DNA of 64,000 nucleotides from positions 45,211,978-45,275,977 of the forward strand of contig OY288241.1 of the NCBI GenBank assembly GCA_958450325.1. Direction: 5' to 3'. How positions within the stretch are numbered: position 1 is the stretch's first letter; each line of letters starts with the position of its first letter. The notes beneath the pieces are model-generated. The model saw only the letters and a program-made list of their open reading frames with translations, was not told where the DNA came from and searched no databases. Shown piece by piece: positions 35,578 to 47,653 of the stretch. This stretch comes from Agrostemma githago (Eukaryota > Streptophyta > Magnoliopsida > Caryophyllales > Caryophyllaceae). A program made the translations under genes and the position numbers.

Positions 35578-36855
35578 TTGTCGACAATCTCTGCAGTGTT
35601 ATTTGGGACGGATTTTTGTCCCTGGACTTTCTTCCAGATAGTTTATGACTATCTCTGGACTGTTAATTGGGAGGGATCTTTGTCCCTGGACTTTCTTCGA
35701 GATAGTTTCCGACTATCTCTAGACTTTTATTTGGGAAGGATCTTTGCCCCTGGACTTTCTTCTATATAGTTGGCGACTATTTCGGGACTATTCTTTGGGA
35801 TGGATCTTTGTCCCTGGACTTTCTTCGAGACAGTTTTCGACTATCTCTGGACTATTATTTGGGACGGATCTTTGTCCCTGGACTTTCTTCGTCACAATTT
35901 CCCACTATCTCTGGACTGTTCTTTGGGACAGATCTTTGTCCCGGAACTTTCTTTGAGACAGTTGCCGACTTTCTCTTTACTGTTCATTGGGACGGATCTT
36001 TGTCCCTGGACTTTCTTCGAGATAGTTTCCGACTATCTCTGGACTGTTATTTGTGATGGATCTTTGTCCCTGGATTTTTTGGAGATAGTTTCCGACTATC
36101 TCTGGACTTTTATTTGGGACGGATCTCTGTCCTTGGACTTACTTCGAGACAATTGCCGACTATCTCTGGACTGTTATTTGAGACGGATCTCTATCCCTGG
36201 ATTTTCTTCAAGACAGTTGCCGACTATCTCTGGACTCTTCTTTGGGACGGATCTTTGTCCCTGGAATTTCTTCGAGAGAGTTTTCGACTATCTCTGGACT
36301 ATTATTTGGGACGGATCTTTGTCCCTGGACTTTCTTCGTCACAATTTCCCACTATCTCTGGACTGTTCTTTGGGACAGATCTTTGTCGCGGAACTTTCTT
36401 TGAGACAGTTGCCGACTTTCTCTTTACTGTTCATTGGGACGGATCTTTGTCCCTGGACTTTCTTCGAGATAGTTTCCGACTATCTCTGGACTGTTATTTG
36501 TGACGGATCTTTGTCCCTGGATTTTTTGGAGATAGTTTCCGACTATCTCTGGACTTTTATTTGGGACGGATCTCTGTCCTTGGACTTACTTCGAGACAAT
36601 TGCCGACTATCTCTGGACTGTTATTTGAGACGGATCTCTATCCCTGGATTTTCTTCAAGACAGTTGCCGACTATCTCTGGACTCTTCTTTGGGACGGATC
36701 TTTGTCCCTGGAATTTCTTCGAGAGAGTTTTCGACTATCTCTGGACTATTCTTTGGGATGGATCTTTGTCCATGGACATTCATCTTTATTGTTTTCGACT
36801 ATCTCTGGAAGATTCTTTGAGACGGATATTTGCCCCTGGACTTTCTTCGAGATAG
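35578..36855 (+). repeat. HOR, 20-mer with internal 447-bp tandem duplication (1278 bp)
   Basis: A seven-monomer block is present twice, the copies offset by 447 bp (6 x 64 + 63). Repeated landmarks include TTCGTCACAATTTCC near 35889 and 36336, GTTCATTGGGAC near 35983 and 36430, and TTCGAGAGAGTTTTC near 36270 and 36717. The copies differ by few bases, for example GTCCCGGAAC against GTCGCGGAAC. Two 63-mers account for the length of 20 x 64 minus 2. Confidence 0.88.
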
Positions 36856-38901
36856 TTGTCGACAATCTCTGCAGTGTCATTTGGGACGGATCTTTGTCCA
36901 TGGACTTTCTTCCAGATAGTTTATCACTATCTCTGGACTGTTAATTGGGAGGGATCTTTGTCCCTGGACTTTCTTCGAGATAGTTTCCGACTATCTCTGG
37001 ACTGTTATTTGGGACGGATCTTTGTCCCTGGACTATCTTTTATACAGTTGGAAACTATCTCTGGAATATTCTTTGGGACGGATCTTTGTCCCTGGACTTT
37101 CTTGGAGATAGTTTCCGACTATTTCTGGACTGTTATTTGGGACGGATCTTTGCCCCTGGACTTTCTTCTATATAGTTGGCGACTATCTCGGGACTATTCT
37201 TTGGGATGGATCTTTGTCCCTGGACTTTCTTCGAGACAATTTCCGACTATCTGTTGACTATTCTTTAAGAGGGATCTTTGTCTCAGGACATTCTTCAAGA
37301 CAGTTTCCGACAATCTCTGGACTGTTCTTTGGGATGGGTCTTTGTCCCTGGACTTTCTTCGAGACAGTTTCCGACTATCTCTTGACTATTCTTTGGGATG
37401 GATCTTTGTCCATGGACTTTCTTCGAGACAGTTTCCGACTATCTCCGGACTGTTATTTGGGACGGATCTTTGTCCCTGAACTTTCTTTGAGACAGTTGCC
37501 GACTTTCTCTTGACTATTCTTTGGGACGGATCTTTGTCCCTGGACTTTCTTCGAGATAGTTTCCGACTATCTCTGGACTTTTATTTGGGACGGATCTCTG
37601 TCCCTGGATTTGTTGGAGATAGTTTCCGACTATCTCTGGACTTTTATTAGGGACGGATTTCTGTCCTTGGACTAACTTCGAGACAATTGCCGACTATCTC
37701 TGGACTGTTGTTTGAGACGGATCTCTATCCCTGGATTTTCTTCAAGACAGTTGCCGACTATCTCTGGACTCTACTTTGGGACGGATCTTTGTCCCTGGAA
37801 TTTCTTCGAGATAGTTTTCGACTATCTCTGGACTATTCTTTGAGACGGATATTTGCCCCTGGACTTTCTTCGAGATAGTTGTCGACAATCTCTGCAGTGT
37901 CATTTGGGACGGATCTTTGTCCCTGGACTTTCTTCCAGATAGTTTATCACTATCTCTGGACTGTTAATTGGGAGGGATCTTTGTCCCTGAACTTTCTTCG
38001 AGATAGTTTCCGACTATCTCTGGACTGTTATTTGGGACGGATCTTTGTCCCTGGACTATCTTTTATACAGTTGGAAACTATCTCTGGAATATTCTTTGGG
38101 ACGGATCTTTGTCCCTGGACTTTCTTCGAGACTGTTTCCGACTATCTCTAGACTATTTTTTGGGACGGATCTTTGTCCCTGGACATTCTTCGAGACAGTT
38201 TCTGAGAATCTCCGGACTGTTATTTGGGACGGATCTTTGTCCTTGGACTTTTATCGAGACAGTTTTCGACTATCTCTGGATTTTTATTTGGAACGGATCT
38301 TTGTCCCTGGACTTTCTTCATCACAGTTTCCCACTATCTCTGGACTGTTCTTTGTGACGGATCATTGTCCCTGGGCTTTCTTTGAGATAGTTTCCGACTA
38401 TCTCTGGACTGTTCTTTTGGACAGATCTTTGTCCCGGAACATTCTTTGAGACAGTTGCCGACTTTCTCTTGACTGTTCTTTGTGACGGAACTTTGTCCCT
38501 GGATTATTTGGAGATAGTTTCTGACTATCTCTGGACTGTTATTTGGAACGGATCTTTGCTCCTAGACTTTCTTTGAGGCAGTTTCCAACTATCTCTAGAC
38601 TTTTATTTGGGACAGATCTCCGTCCTTGGACTTACTTCGAGACAATTGCCGACTATCTCTGGAATGTTATTTAAGACGGATCTAAATCCCTGGATTTTCT
38701 TCAAGACAGTTGCCGACTATCTCTGGACTCTTCTTTGGGACGGATCTTTGTCCCTGGAATTTCTTCGAGATAGTTTTCGACTATCTCTGGACTATTCTTT
38801 GGGACGGATCTTTGTCCATGGACATTCATCTATATTGTTTCCGACTATCTCTGGACTATTCTTTGAGACGGATATTTGCCCCTGGACTTTCTTCGAGATA
38901 G
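36856..38901 (+). repeat. Two 16-mer HORs (1023 bp each)
   Basis: Marker units lie at 36856, 37879 and 38902. Both are 16 monomers minus 1 bp, but their internal composition differs, so equal length need not mean a simple duplication. The first has GTTTATCACTATC and TCTCAGGACATTC. The second adds GGATTATTTGGAG and GGATCTAAATCC. Confidence 0.8.
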
Positions 38902-41900
38902 TTGTCGACAATCTCTGCAGTGTTATTTGGGACGGATCTTTGGCCCTGGACTATCTTTTATACAGTTGGAAACTATCTCTAGAATATTCTTTGGGACGGA
39001 TCTTTGTCCCTGGACTTTCTTCGAGACTGTTTTCGACTATCTCTAGACTATTTTTTGGGACGGATCTTTGTCCCTGGACATTCTTCGAGTCAGTTTCTGA
39101 GAATCTTTTGATTGTTCTTTGGGACAGATCTTTGTCCCTGGACTTTCTTGGAGGTAGTTTCCAACTATCTCTGGACTATTCTTTGGGACGGATCTTTGTC
39201 CCTGGACTTTCTTGGAGATAGTTTCCGACTGTCTCTAGACTGTTATTTGGAACGGATCTTTGCCCCTGGACTTTCTTCTATATAGTTGGCGACTATCTCG
39301 GGACTATTCTCTGGGATGGATCTTTGTCCCTGGACTTTCTTCGAGACAGTTTCCGACTATCTCCGGACCATTCTTTAAGACGGATCTTTGTCTCTGGACA
39401 TTCTTCGAGACAGTTTCCGACAATCTCTCGACTGTTCATTGGGATGGGTCTTTGTCCCTGGACTTTCTTCGAGACAGTTTCCGACTATCTCTGGACTGTT
39501 CTTTGGGACAGATCTTTGTCCCGTAACTTTCTTTGAGACAGTTTCCGACTATCTCTGGACTGTTCTTTTGGACGGATCTTTGTCCCGGAAAATTTTTGAG
39601 ACAGTTGCCGACTTTTTCTTGACTGTTCATTGGGACGGATCTTTGTCCCTGAACTTTCTTCGAGACAGTTTCCGACTATCTCTGGACTATTCTTTGGGAT
39701 GGATCTTTGTCCCTGGACTTTCTTCGAGACAGTTTCCGACTATCTCTGGACTATTCTTTGGGATGGATTTTTTGGAGATAGTTTCCGACTATCTCTGGAC
39801 TTTTATTTGGGACGGATCTCTGTCCTTGGACTTACTTCGAGACAATTGCCGACTATCTCTGGACTGTTATTTGAGACGGATCTCTATCCCTGGATTTTCT
39901 TCAAGACAGTTGCCGACTATCTCTAGACTCTTCTTTGGGACGAATCTTTGTCCCCGGAAATTCTTCGGGATAGTTTTCGACTATCTCTGGACTATTCTTT
40001 GGGATGGATCTTTGTCCATGGACATTCATCTATATTGTTTTCGACTATCTCTGGAAGATTCTTTGAGACGGATATTTGCCCCTGGACTTTCTTCGAGATA
40101 GTTGTCGACAATCTCTGCAGTGTCATTTGGGACGGATCTTTGTCCATGGACTTTCTTCCAGATAGTTTATGACTATCTCTGGACTGTTAATTGGGAGGGA
40201 TCTTTGTCCCTGGACTTTCTTCGAGATAGTTTCCGACTCTATCTGGACTGTTATTTGGGACGGATCTTTGTCCCTGGACTATCTTTATACAGTTGGAAAC
40301 TATCTCTGGAATATTCTTTGGGACGGATCTTTGTCCCTGGACTTTCTTCGAGACTGTTTCCGACTATCTCAAGACTATTTTTTGGGACGGATCTTTGTCC
40401 CTGGACATTCTTCGAGACAGTTTCTGAGAATCTTTGGACTGTTCTTTGGGACAGATCTTTGTCCCTGGAGTTTCTTGGAGATAGTTTCCAACTATCTCTG
40501 GACTATTCTTTGGGACGGATCTTTGTCCCTGGATTTTCTTGGAGATAGTTTCCGACTGTCTCTAGACTGTTATTTGGGACGGATCTTTGCCCCTGGACTT
40601 TCTTCTATATAGTTGGCGACTATATCAGGACTATTGTCTGGGATGGATCTTTATCCCTGGACTTTCTTCGAGACAGTTTCCGACTATATCCGGACCATTC
40701 TTTAAGACGGATCTTTGTCTCTAGACATTCTTCGAGACAGTTTCCGACAATCTCTCGACTGTTCTTTGGGATGGGTCTTTGTCTCTGGACTTTCTTCGAG
40801 ACAGTTTTCGACTATCTCTGGACTATTCATTGGGTTGGATCTTTGTCCCTGGACTTTCTTCGAGACAGTTTCCGATTATCTCCGGACTGTTATTTGGGAC
40901 GGATCTTTGTCCTTGGACTTTTATCGAGACAGTTTTTGACTATCTCTGGATTTTTATTTGGAACGGATCTTTGTCCCTGGACTTTCTTCGTCACAGTTTC
41001 CCACTATCTCTGGATTGTTCTTTGGGACGGATCTTTGTCCCTGGGCTTTCTTTGAGATAGTTTCCAACTATCTCTAGACTGTTCTTTTGGACAGATCTTT
41101 GTCCCGGAAATTTTTTAAGACAGTTGCCGACTTTCTCTTGACTGTTCTTTGGGACGGATCTTTGTCCCTGAACTTTCTTCGAGATAGTTTCCGACTATCT
41201 CTGGACGGATCTTTGTCCCTGGATTTTTTGGAGATAGTTTCCGACTATCTCTGGACTGTTATTTGGGACGGATCTTTGTACCTAGACTTTGTTTTAGGCA
41301 GTTTCCAACTATCTCTAGACTTTTATTTGGGACAGATCTCTGTCCTTGGACTTACTTCGAGACAATTGCCGACTATCTCTGGACTGTTATTTGAGGCGGA
41401 TCTATATCCATGGATTTTCTTCAAGACAGTTGCCGACTATCTCTGGACTCTTCTTTGGGACGGATCTTTGTCCCTGGAATTTCTTCGAGATAGTTTTCGA
41501 CTATCTCTGGACTATTCTTTGGGACGGATCTTTGTCCATGGACATTCATCTATATTGTTTCCGACTATCTCTGGACTATTCTTTGAGACGGATATTTGCC
41601 CCTAAACTTTCTTCGAGATAGTTGTCGACAATCTCTGCAGTGTTATTTGGGACGGATCTTTGTCCCTGGACTTTCTTCCAGACAGTTTATGACTATCTCT
41701 GGACTGTTAATTGGGAGGGATCTTTGTCCCCGGATTTTCTTCGAGATAGTTTTCGACTATCTCTGGACTATTATTTGGGATGGATCTTTGTCCCTAGACT
41801 TTCTTCGAGACAAATGTCGACTATCTCTGGACTGTTCTTTGGGTCAATTCTTTGTCCCTGGACATTCTTCGAGACAGTTTCTGAGAATCTTTGGAATGTT

Positions 41901-42964
41901 CTTTGGGATAGATCTTTGTCCCTGGACTTTCTTGGAGATAGTTTCCAACTATCTCTGGACTATTCTTTGGGACGGATCTTTGTCCCTGGACTTTCTTGGA
42001 GATAGTTTCCGACTATCTCTAGACTGTTATTTGGGACAGATCTTTGCCCCTGGACTTTCTTCTATATAGTTAGCGACTATCTTGGGACTATTCTTTGGGA
42101 TGGATCTTTGTCCCTGGACTTTCTTCGAGACAGTTTCCAACTATTTGTGGACTATTCTTTAAGACGGATCTTTGTCTCTGGACATTCTTCGAGACAGTTT
42201 CCTACAATCTCTGGACTGTTCTTTGGGATGGGTCTTTGTCCCTGGACTTTCTTCGAGACAGTTTCTGACTATCTGTGGACTATTCTTTGGGATGGATCTT
42301 TGTCCCTGGACTTTCTTCGAGACAGTTTCCGACTATCTCCGGACTGTTATTTGGGACGGATCTTTGTCCTTGGACTTTTATCGAGACAGTTTTCGACTAT
42401 CTCTGGACTATTATTTGGGACGGATCTTTGTCCCTGGACTTTCTTCGTCACAGTTTCCCACTATCTCTGGACTGTTCTTTGGGACAGATCTTTGTCCCAG
42501 AACTTTCTTTGAGACAGTTGCCGACTTTCTCTTGACTGTTCTTTGAGACGGATCTTTGTCCCTGAACTTTCTTCGAGATAGTTTCCGACTATCTATGGAC
42601 TGTTATTTGTGACGGATCTTTGTCCCTGGATTTTTTGGAGATAGTTTCCGACTATCTCTGGACTTTTATTTGGGAAGGATCTCTGTCCTTGGACTTACTT
42701 CGAGACAATTGCCGACTATCTCTGGACTGTTATTTGAGACGGATCTCTATCCCTGGATTTTCTTCAAGACAGTTGCCGACTATCTCTGGACTCTTCTTTG
42801 GGACGGATCTTTGTCCCTGGAATTTCTTCGAGATAGTTTTCGACTATCTCTGGACTATTCTTTGGGATGGATCTTTGTCCATGGACATTCATCTATATTG
42901 TTTTCGACTATCTCTGGAAGATTCTTTGAGACGGATATTTGCCCCTGGACTTTCTTCGAGATAG
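38902..42964 (+). repeat. Heterogeneous HORs: 19-mer, 24-mer, 21-mer (1200, 1520, 1343 bp)
   Basis: Marker units lie at 38902, 40102, 41622 and 42965. The 1200-bp copy contains the 49-bp monomer with GGATGGATTTTTTGGAG near 39770. The 1520-bp copy has a 13-bp loss giving TCTGGACGGATC near 41201 and a 1-bp loss in CTATCTTTATAC near 40278. The 1343-bp copy starts with the unusual GGGTCAATTC unit (41841). These indels together explain every departure from multiples of 64. Confidence 0.83.
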
Positions 42965-45492
42965 TTGTCGACAATCTCTGCAGTGTCATTTGGGACGGAT
43001 CTTTGTCCCTGGACTTTCTTCCAGATAATTTATGACTATCTCTGGACTGTTAATTGGGAGGGATCTTTGTCCCTGGACTTTCTTCGAGATAGTTTCCGAC
43101 TATCTCTGGACTGTTATTTGGGACGGATCTTTGTCCCTGGACTATCTTTTATACAGTTGGAAACTATCTCTGGAATATTCTTTGGGACGGATCTTTTTCC
43201 CTGGACTTTCTTCGAGACTGTTTCCGATTATCTCTAGACTATTTTTTGGGACGGATCTTTGTCCCTGGACATTCTTCGAGACAGTTTCTGAGAATCTTTT
43301 GATTGTTCTTTGGGACAGATCTTTGTCCCTGGACTTTCTTGGAGGTAGTTTCCAACTATCTCTGGACTATTCTTTGGGACGGATCTTTGTCCCTGGACTT
43401 TCTTGGAGATAGTTTCCGACTGTCTCTAGACTGTTATTTGGGACGGATCTTTGCCCCTGGACTTTCTTCTATATAGTTCGCGACTATCTCGGGACTATTC
43501 TCTGGGATGGATCTTTGTCCCTGGACCTTCTTCGAGACAGTTTCCGACTATCTCCGGACCATTCTTTAAGACGGATCTTTGTCTCTGGACATTCTTCGAG
43601 ACAGTTTCCGACAATCTCTCGACTGTTCTTTGGGATGGGTCTTTGTCCCTGGACTTTCTTCGAGACAGTTTCCGACTATCTCTGGACTGTTCTTTGGGAC
43701 AGATCTTTGTCCCGGAACTTTCTTTGAGACAGTTTCCGACTATCTCTGGACTGTTCTTTTGGACGGATCTTTGTCCCGGAAAATTTTTGAGACAGTTGCC
43801 GACTTTCTCTTGACTGTTCTTTGGGACGGATCTTTGTCCCTGAACTTTCTTCGAGACAGTTTCCGACTATCTCTGGACTATTCTTTGGGATGGATTTTTT
43901 GGAGATAGTTTCCGACTATCTCTGGACTTTAATTTGGGACGGATCTCTGTCCTTGGACTTACTTCGAGACAATTGCCGACTATCTCTGGACTGTTATTTG
44001 TGACGGATCTCTATCCCTGGATTTTCTTCAAGACAGTTGCCGACTATCTCTAGACTCTTCTTTGGGACGAATCTTTGTCCACGGAATTTCTTCGGGATAG
44101 TTTTCGACTATCTCTGGACTATTCTTTGGGATGGATCTTTGTCCATGGACATTCATCTATATTGTTTTCGACTATCTCTGGAAGATTCTTTGAGACGGAT
44201 ATTTGCCCCTGGACTTTCTTCGAGATAGTTGTCGACAATCTCTGCAGTGTCATTTGGGACGGATCTTTGTCCATGGACTTTCTTCCAGATAGTTTATGAC
44301 TATCTCTGGACTGTTAATTGGGAGGGATCTTTGTCCCTGAACTTTCTTCGAGATAGTTTCCGACTCTACCTGGACTGTTATTTGGGACGGATCTTTGTCC
44401 CTGGACTATCTTTTATACAGTTGGAAACTATCTCTGGAATATTCTTTGGGACGGATCTTTGTCCCTGGACTTTCTTCGAGACTGTTTCCGATTATCTCTA
44501 GACTATTTTTTGGGACGGATCTTTGTCCCTGGACATTCTTCGAGACAGTTTCTGAGAATCTTTTGATTGTTCTTTGGGACAGATCTTTGTCCCTGGACTT
44601 TCTTGGAGGTAGTTTCCAACTATCTCTGGACTATTCTTTGGGACGGATCTTTGTCCCTGGACTTTCTTGGAGATAGTTTCCGACTGTCTCTAGACTGTTA
44701 TTTGGGACGGATCTTTGCCCCTGGACTTTCTTCTATATAGTTCGCGACTATCTCGGGACTATTCTCTGGGATGGATCTTTGTCCCTGGACCTTCTTCGAG
44801 ACAGTTTCCGACTATCTCCGGACCATTCTTTAAGACGGATCTTTGTCTCTGGACATTCTTCGAGACAGTTTCCGACAATCTCTCGACTGTTCTTTGGGAT
44901 GGGTCTTTGTCCCTGGACTTTCTTCGAGACAGTTTCCGACTATCTCTGGACTGTTCTTTGGGACAGATCATTGTCCCGGAACTTTCTTTGAGACAGTTTC
45001 CGACTATCTCTGGACTGTTCTTTTGGACGGATCTTTGTCCCGGAAAATTTTTGAGACAGTTGCCGACTTTCTCTTGACTGTTCTTTGGGACGGATCTTTG
45101 TCCCTGAACTTTCTTCGAGACAGTTTCCGACTATCTCTGGACTATTCTTTGGGATGGATTTTTTGGAGATAGTTTCCGACTATCTCTGGACTTTTATTTG
45201 GGACGGATCTCTGTCCTTGGACTTACTTCGAGACAATTGCCGACTATCTCTGGACTGTTATTTGAGACGGATCTCTATCCCTGGATTTTCTTCAAGACAG
45301 TTGCCGACTATCTCTAGACTCTTCTTTGGGACGAATCTTTGTCCCCGGAATTTCTTCGGGATAGTTTTCGACTATCTCTGGACTATTCTTTGGGATGGAT
45401 CTTTGTCCATGGACATTCATCTATATTGTTTTCGACTATCTCTGGAAGATTCTTTGAGACGGATATTTGCCCCTGGACTTTCTTCGAGATAG
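42965..45492 (+). repeat. Two tandem 20-mer HORs (1264 bp each)
   Basis: Each copy is 20 x 64 minus 16 bp, explained by a 49-mer (GGATGGATTTTTTGGAG near 43890 and 45154) and a 63-mer (CCCGGAAAATTTTTGAG). Both share TCTTTTGATTGTTC, TTGGAGGTAG and ATAGTTCGCG. The 1200-bp HOR at 38902 is a related copy one monomer shorter. Confidence 0.88.
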
Positions 45493-46885
45493 TTGTCGAC
45501 AATCTCTGCAGTGTCATTTGGGACGGATCTTTGTCCATGGACTTTCTTCCAGATAGTTTATGACTATCTCTGGACTGTTAATTGGGAGGGATCTTTGTCC
45601 CTGAACTTTCTTCGAGATAGTTTCCGACTCTACCTGGACTGTTATTTGGGACGGATCTTTGTCCCTGGACTATCTTTTATACAGTTGGAAACTATCTCTG
45701 GAATATTCTTTGGGACGGATCTTTGTCCCTGGACTTTCTTCGAGACTGTTTCCGATTATCTCTAGACTATTTTTTGGGACGGATCTTTGTCCCTGGACAT
45801 TCTTCGAGACAGTTTCTGAGAATCTTTTGATTGTTCTTTGGGACAGATCTTTGTCCCTGGACTTTCTTGGAGATAGTTTCCAACTATCTCTGGACTATTC
45901 TTTGGGACGGATCTTTGTCCCTGGATTTTCTTGGAGATAGTTTCCGACTGTCTCTAGACTGTTATTTGGGACGGATCTTTGCCCCTGGACTTTCTTCTAT
46001 ATAGTTGGCGACTATATCAGGACTATTCTCTGGGATGGATCTTTATCCCTGGACTTTCTTCGAGACAGTTTCCGACTATCTCCGGACCATTCTTTAAGAC
46101 GGATCTTTGTCTCTAGACATTCTTCGAGACAGTTTCCGACAATCTCTCGACTGTTCTTTGGGATGGGTCTTTGTCTCTGGACTTTCTTCGAGACAGTTTC
46201 CGACTATCTCTGGACTATTCTTTGGGATGGATCTTTGTCCCTGGACTTTCTTCGAGACAGTTTCCGATTATCTCCGGACTGTTATTTGGGACGGATCTTT
46301 GTCCCTGGAGTTTCTTCGTCACAGTTTCCCACTATCTCTGGATTGTTCTTTGGGACGGATCTTTGTCCCTGGGCTTTCTTTGAGATAGTTTCCGACTATC
46401 TCTGGACTGTTCTTTTGGACAGATCTTTGTCCCGGAAATTTTTTGAGACAGTTGCCGACTTTCTCTTGACTGTTCTTTGGGACGGATCTTTGTCCCTGAA
46501 CTTTCTTCGAGATAGTTTCCGACTATCTCTGGACGGATCTTTGTCCCTGGATTTTTTGGAGATAGTTTCCGACTATCTCTGGACTTTTATTTGGGACGGA
46601 TCTCTGTCCTTGGACTTACTTCGAGACAATTGCCGACTATCTCTGGACTGATATTTGAGACGGATCTCTATCCCTGGATTTTCTTCAAGACAGTTGCCGA
46701 CTATCTCTGGACTCTTCTTTGGGACGGATCTTTGTCCCCGGAATTTCTTCGGGATAGTTTTCGACTATCTCTGGACTATTCTTTGGGATGGATCTTTGTC
46801 CATGGACATTCATCTATATTGTTTTCGACTATCTCTGGAAGATTCTTTGAGACGGATATTTGCCCCTGGACTTTCTTCGAGATAG
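45493..46885 (+). repeat. HOR, 22-mer with indels (1393 bp)
   Basis: The length is 22 x 64 minus 15, from the 13-bp loss giving TCTGGACGGATC near 46532 and two 63-mers. Its left half follows the 1264-bp type (GACTCTACCTGG), while its right half follows the 40.1-kb type (ACTATATCAGG, CCCTGGGCTTTC), so it is chimeric. Confidence 0.82.
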
Positions 46886-47653
46886 TTGTCGACAATCTCT
46901 GCAGTGTCATTTGGGACGGATCTTTGTCCATGGACTTTCTTCCAGATAGTTTATGACTATCTCTGGACTGTTAATTGGGAGGGATCTTTGTCCCTGAACT
47001 TTCTTCGAGATAGTTTCCTACTCTACCTGGACTGTTATTTGGGACGGATCTTTGTCCCTGGACTATCTTTTATACAGTTGGAAACTATCTCTGGAATATT
47101 CTTTGGGACGGATCTTTGTCCCTGGACTTTCTTCGAGACTGTTTCCGACTATCTCTAGACTATTTTTTGGGACGGATCTTTGTCCCTGGACATTCATCTA
47201 TATTGTTTTCGACTATCTCTGGAAGATTCTTTGAGACGGATATTTGCCCCTGGACTTTCTTCGAGATAGTTGTCGACAATCTCTGCAGTGTCATTTGGGA
47301 CGGATCTTTGTCCATGGACTTTCTTCCAGATAGTTTATGACTATCTCTGGACTGTTAATTGGGAGGGATCTTTGTCCCTGAACTTTCTTCGAGATAGTTT
47401 CCGACTCTACCTGGACTGTTATTTGGGACGGATCTTTGTCCCTGGACTATCTTTTATACAGTTGGAAACTATCTCTGGAATATTCTTTGGGACGGATCTT
47501 TGTCCCTGGACTTTCTTCGAGACTGTTTCCGACTATCTCTAGACTATTTTTTGGGATGGATCTTTGTCCATGGACATTCATCTATATTGTTTTCGACTAT
47601 CTCTGGAAGATTCTTTGAGACGGATATTTGCCCCTGGACTTTCTTCGAGATAG
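46886..47653 (+). repeat. Two tandem 6-mer HORs (384 bp each)
   Basis: Marker units lie at 46886, 47270 and 47654, exactly 384 bp apart. Each copy runs from the TTGTCGACAA unit to the CTAGACTATTTTTTGGGA unit, then jumps to the CATTCATCTATATTG unit, skipping the rest of the HOR. The junctions differ slightly: GGGACGGATC...CCCTGGACATTCATC in the first copy, GGGATGGATC...CCATGGACATTCATC in the second. Confidence 0.88.

Noticed and set aside
39436..39630. Short minus-strand open frames (also 3932-4123, 44759-44971, 48351-48557)
   Set aside because: The minus strand has a TAG in most monomers in a cycling frame. These are chance gaps of about 192 bp between stops in the satellite.
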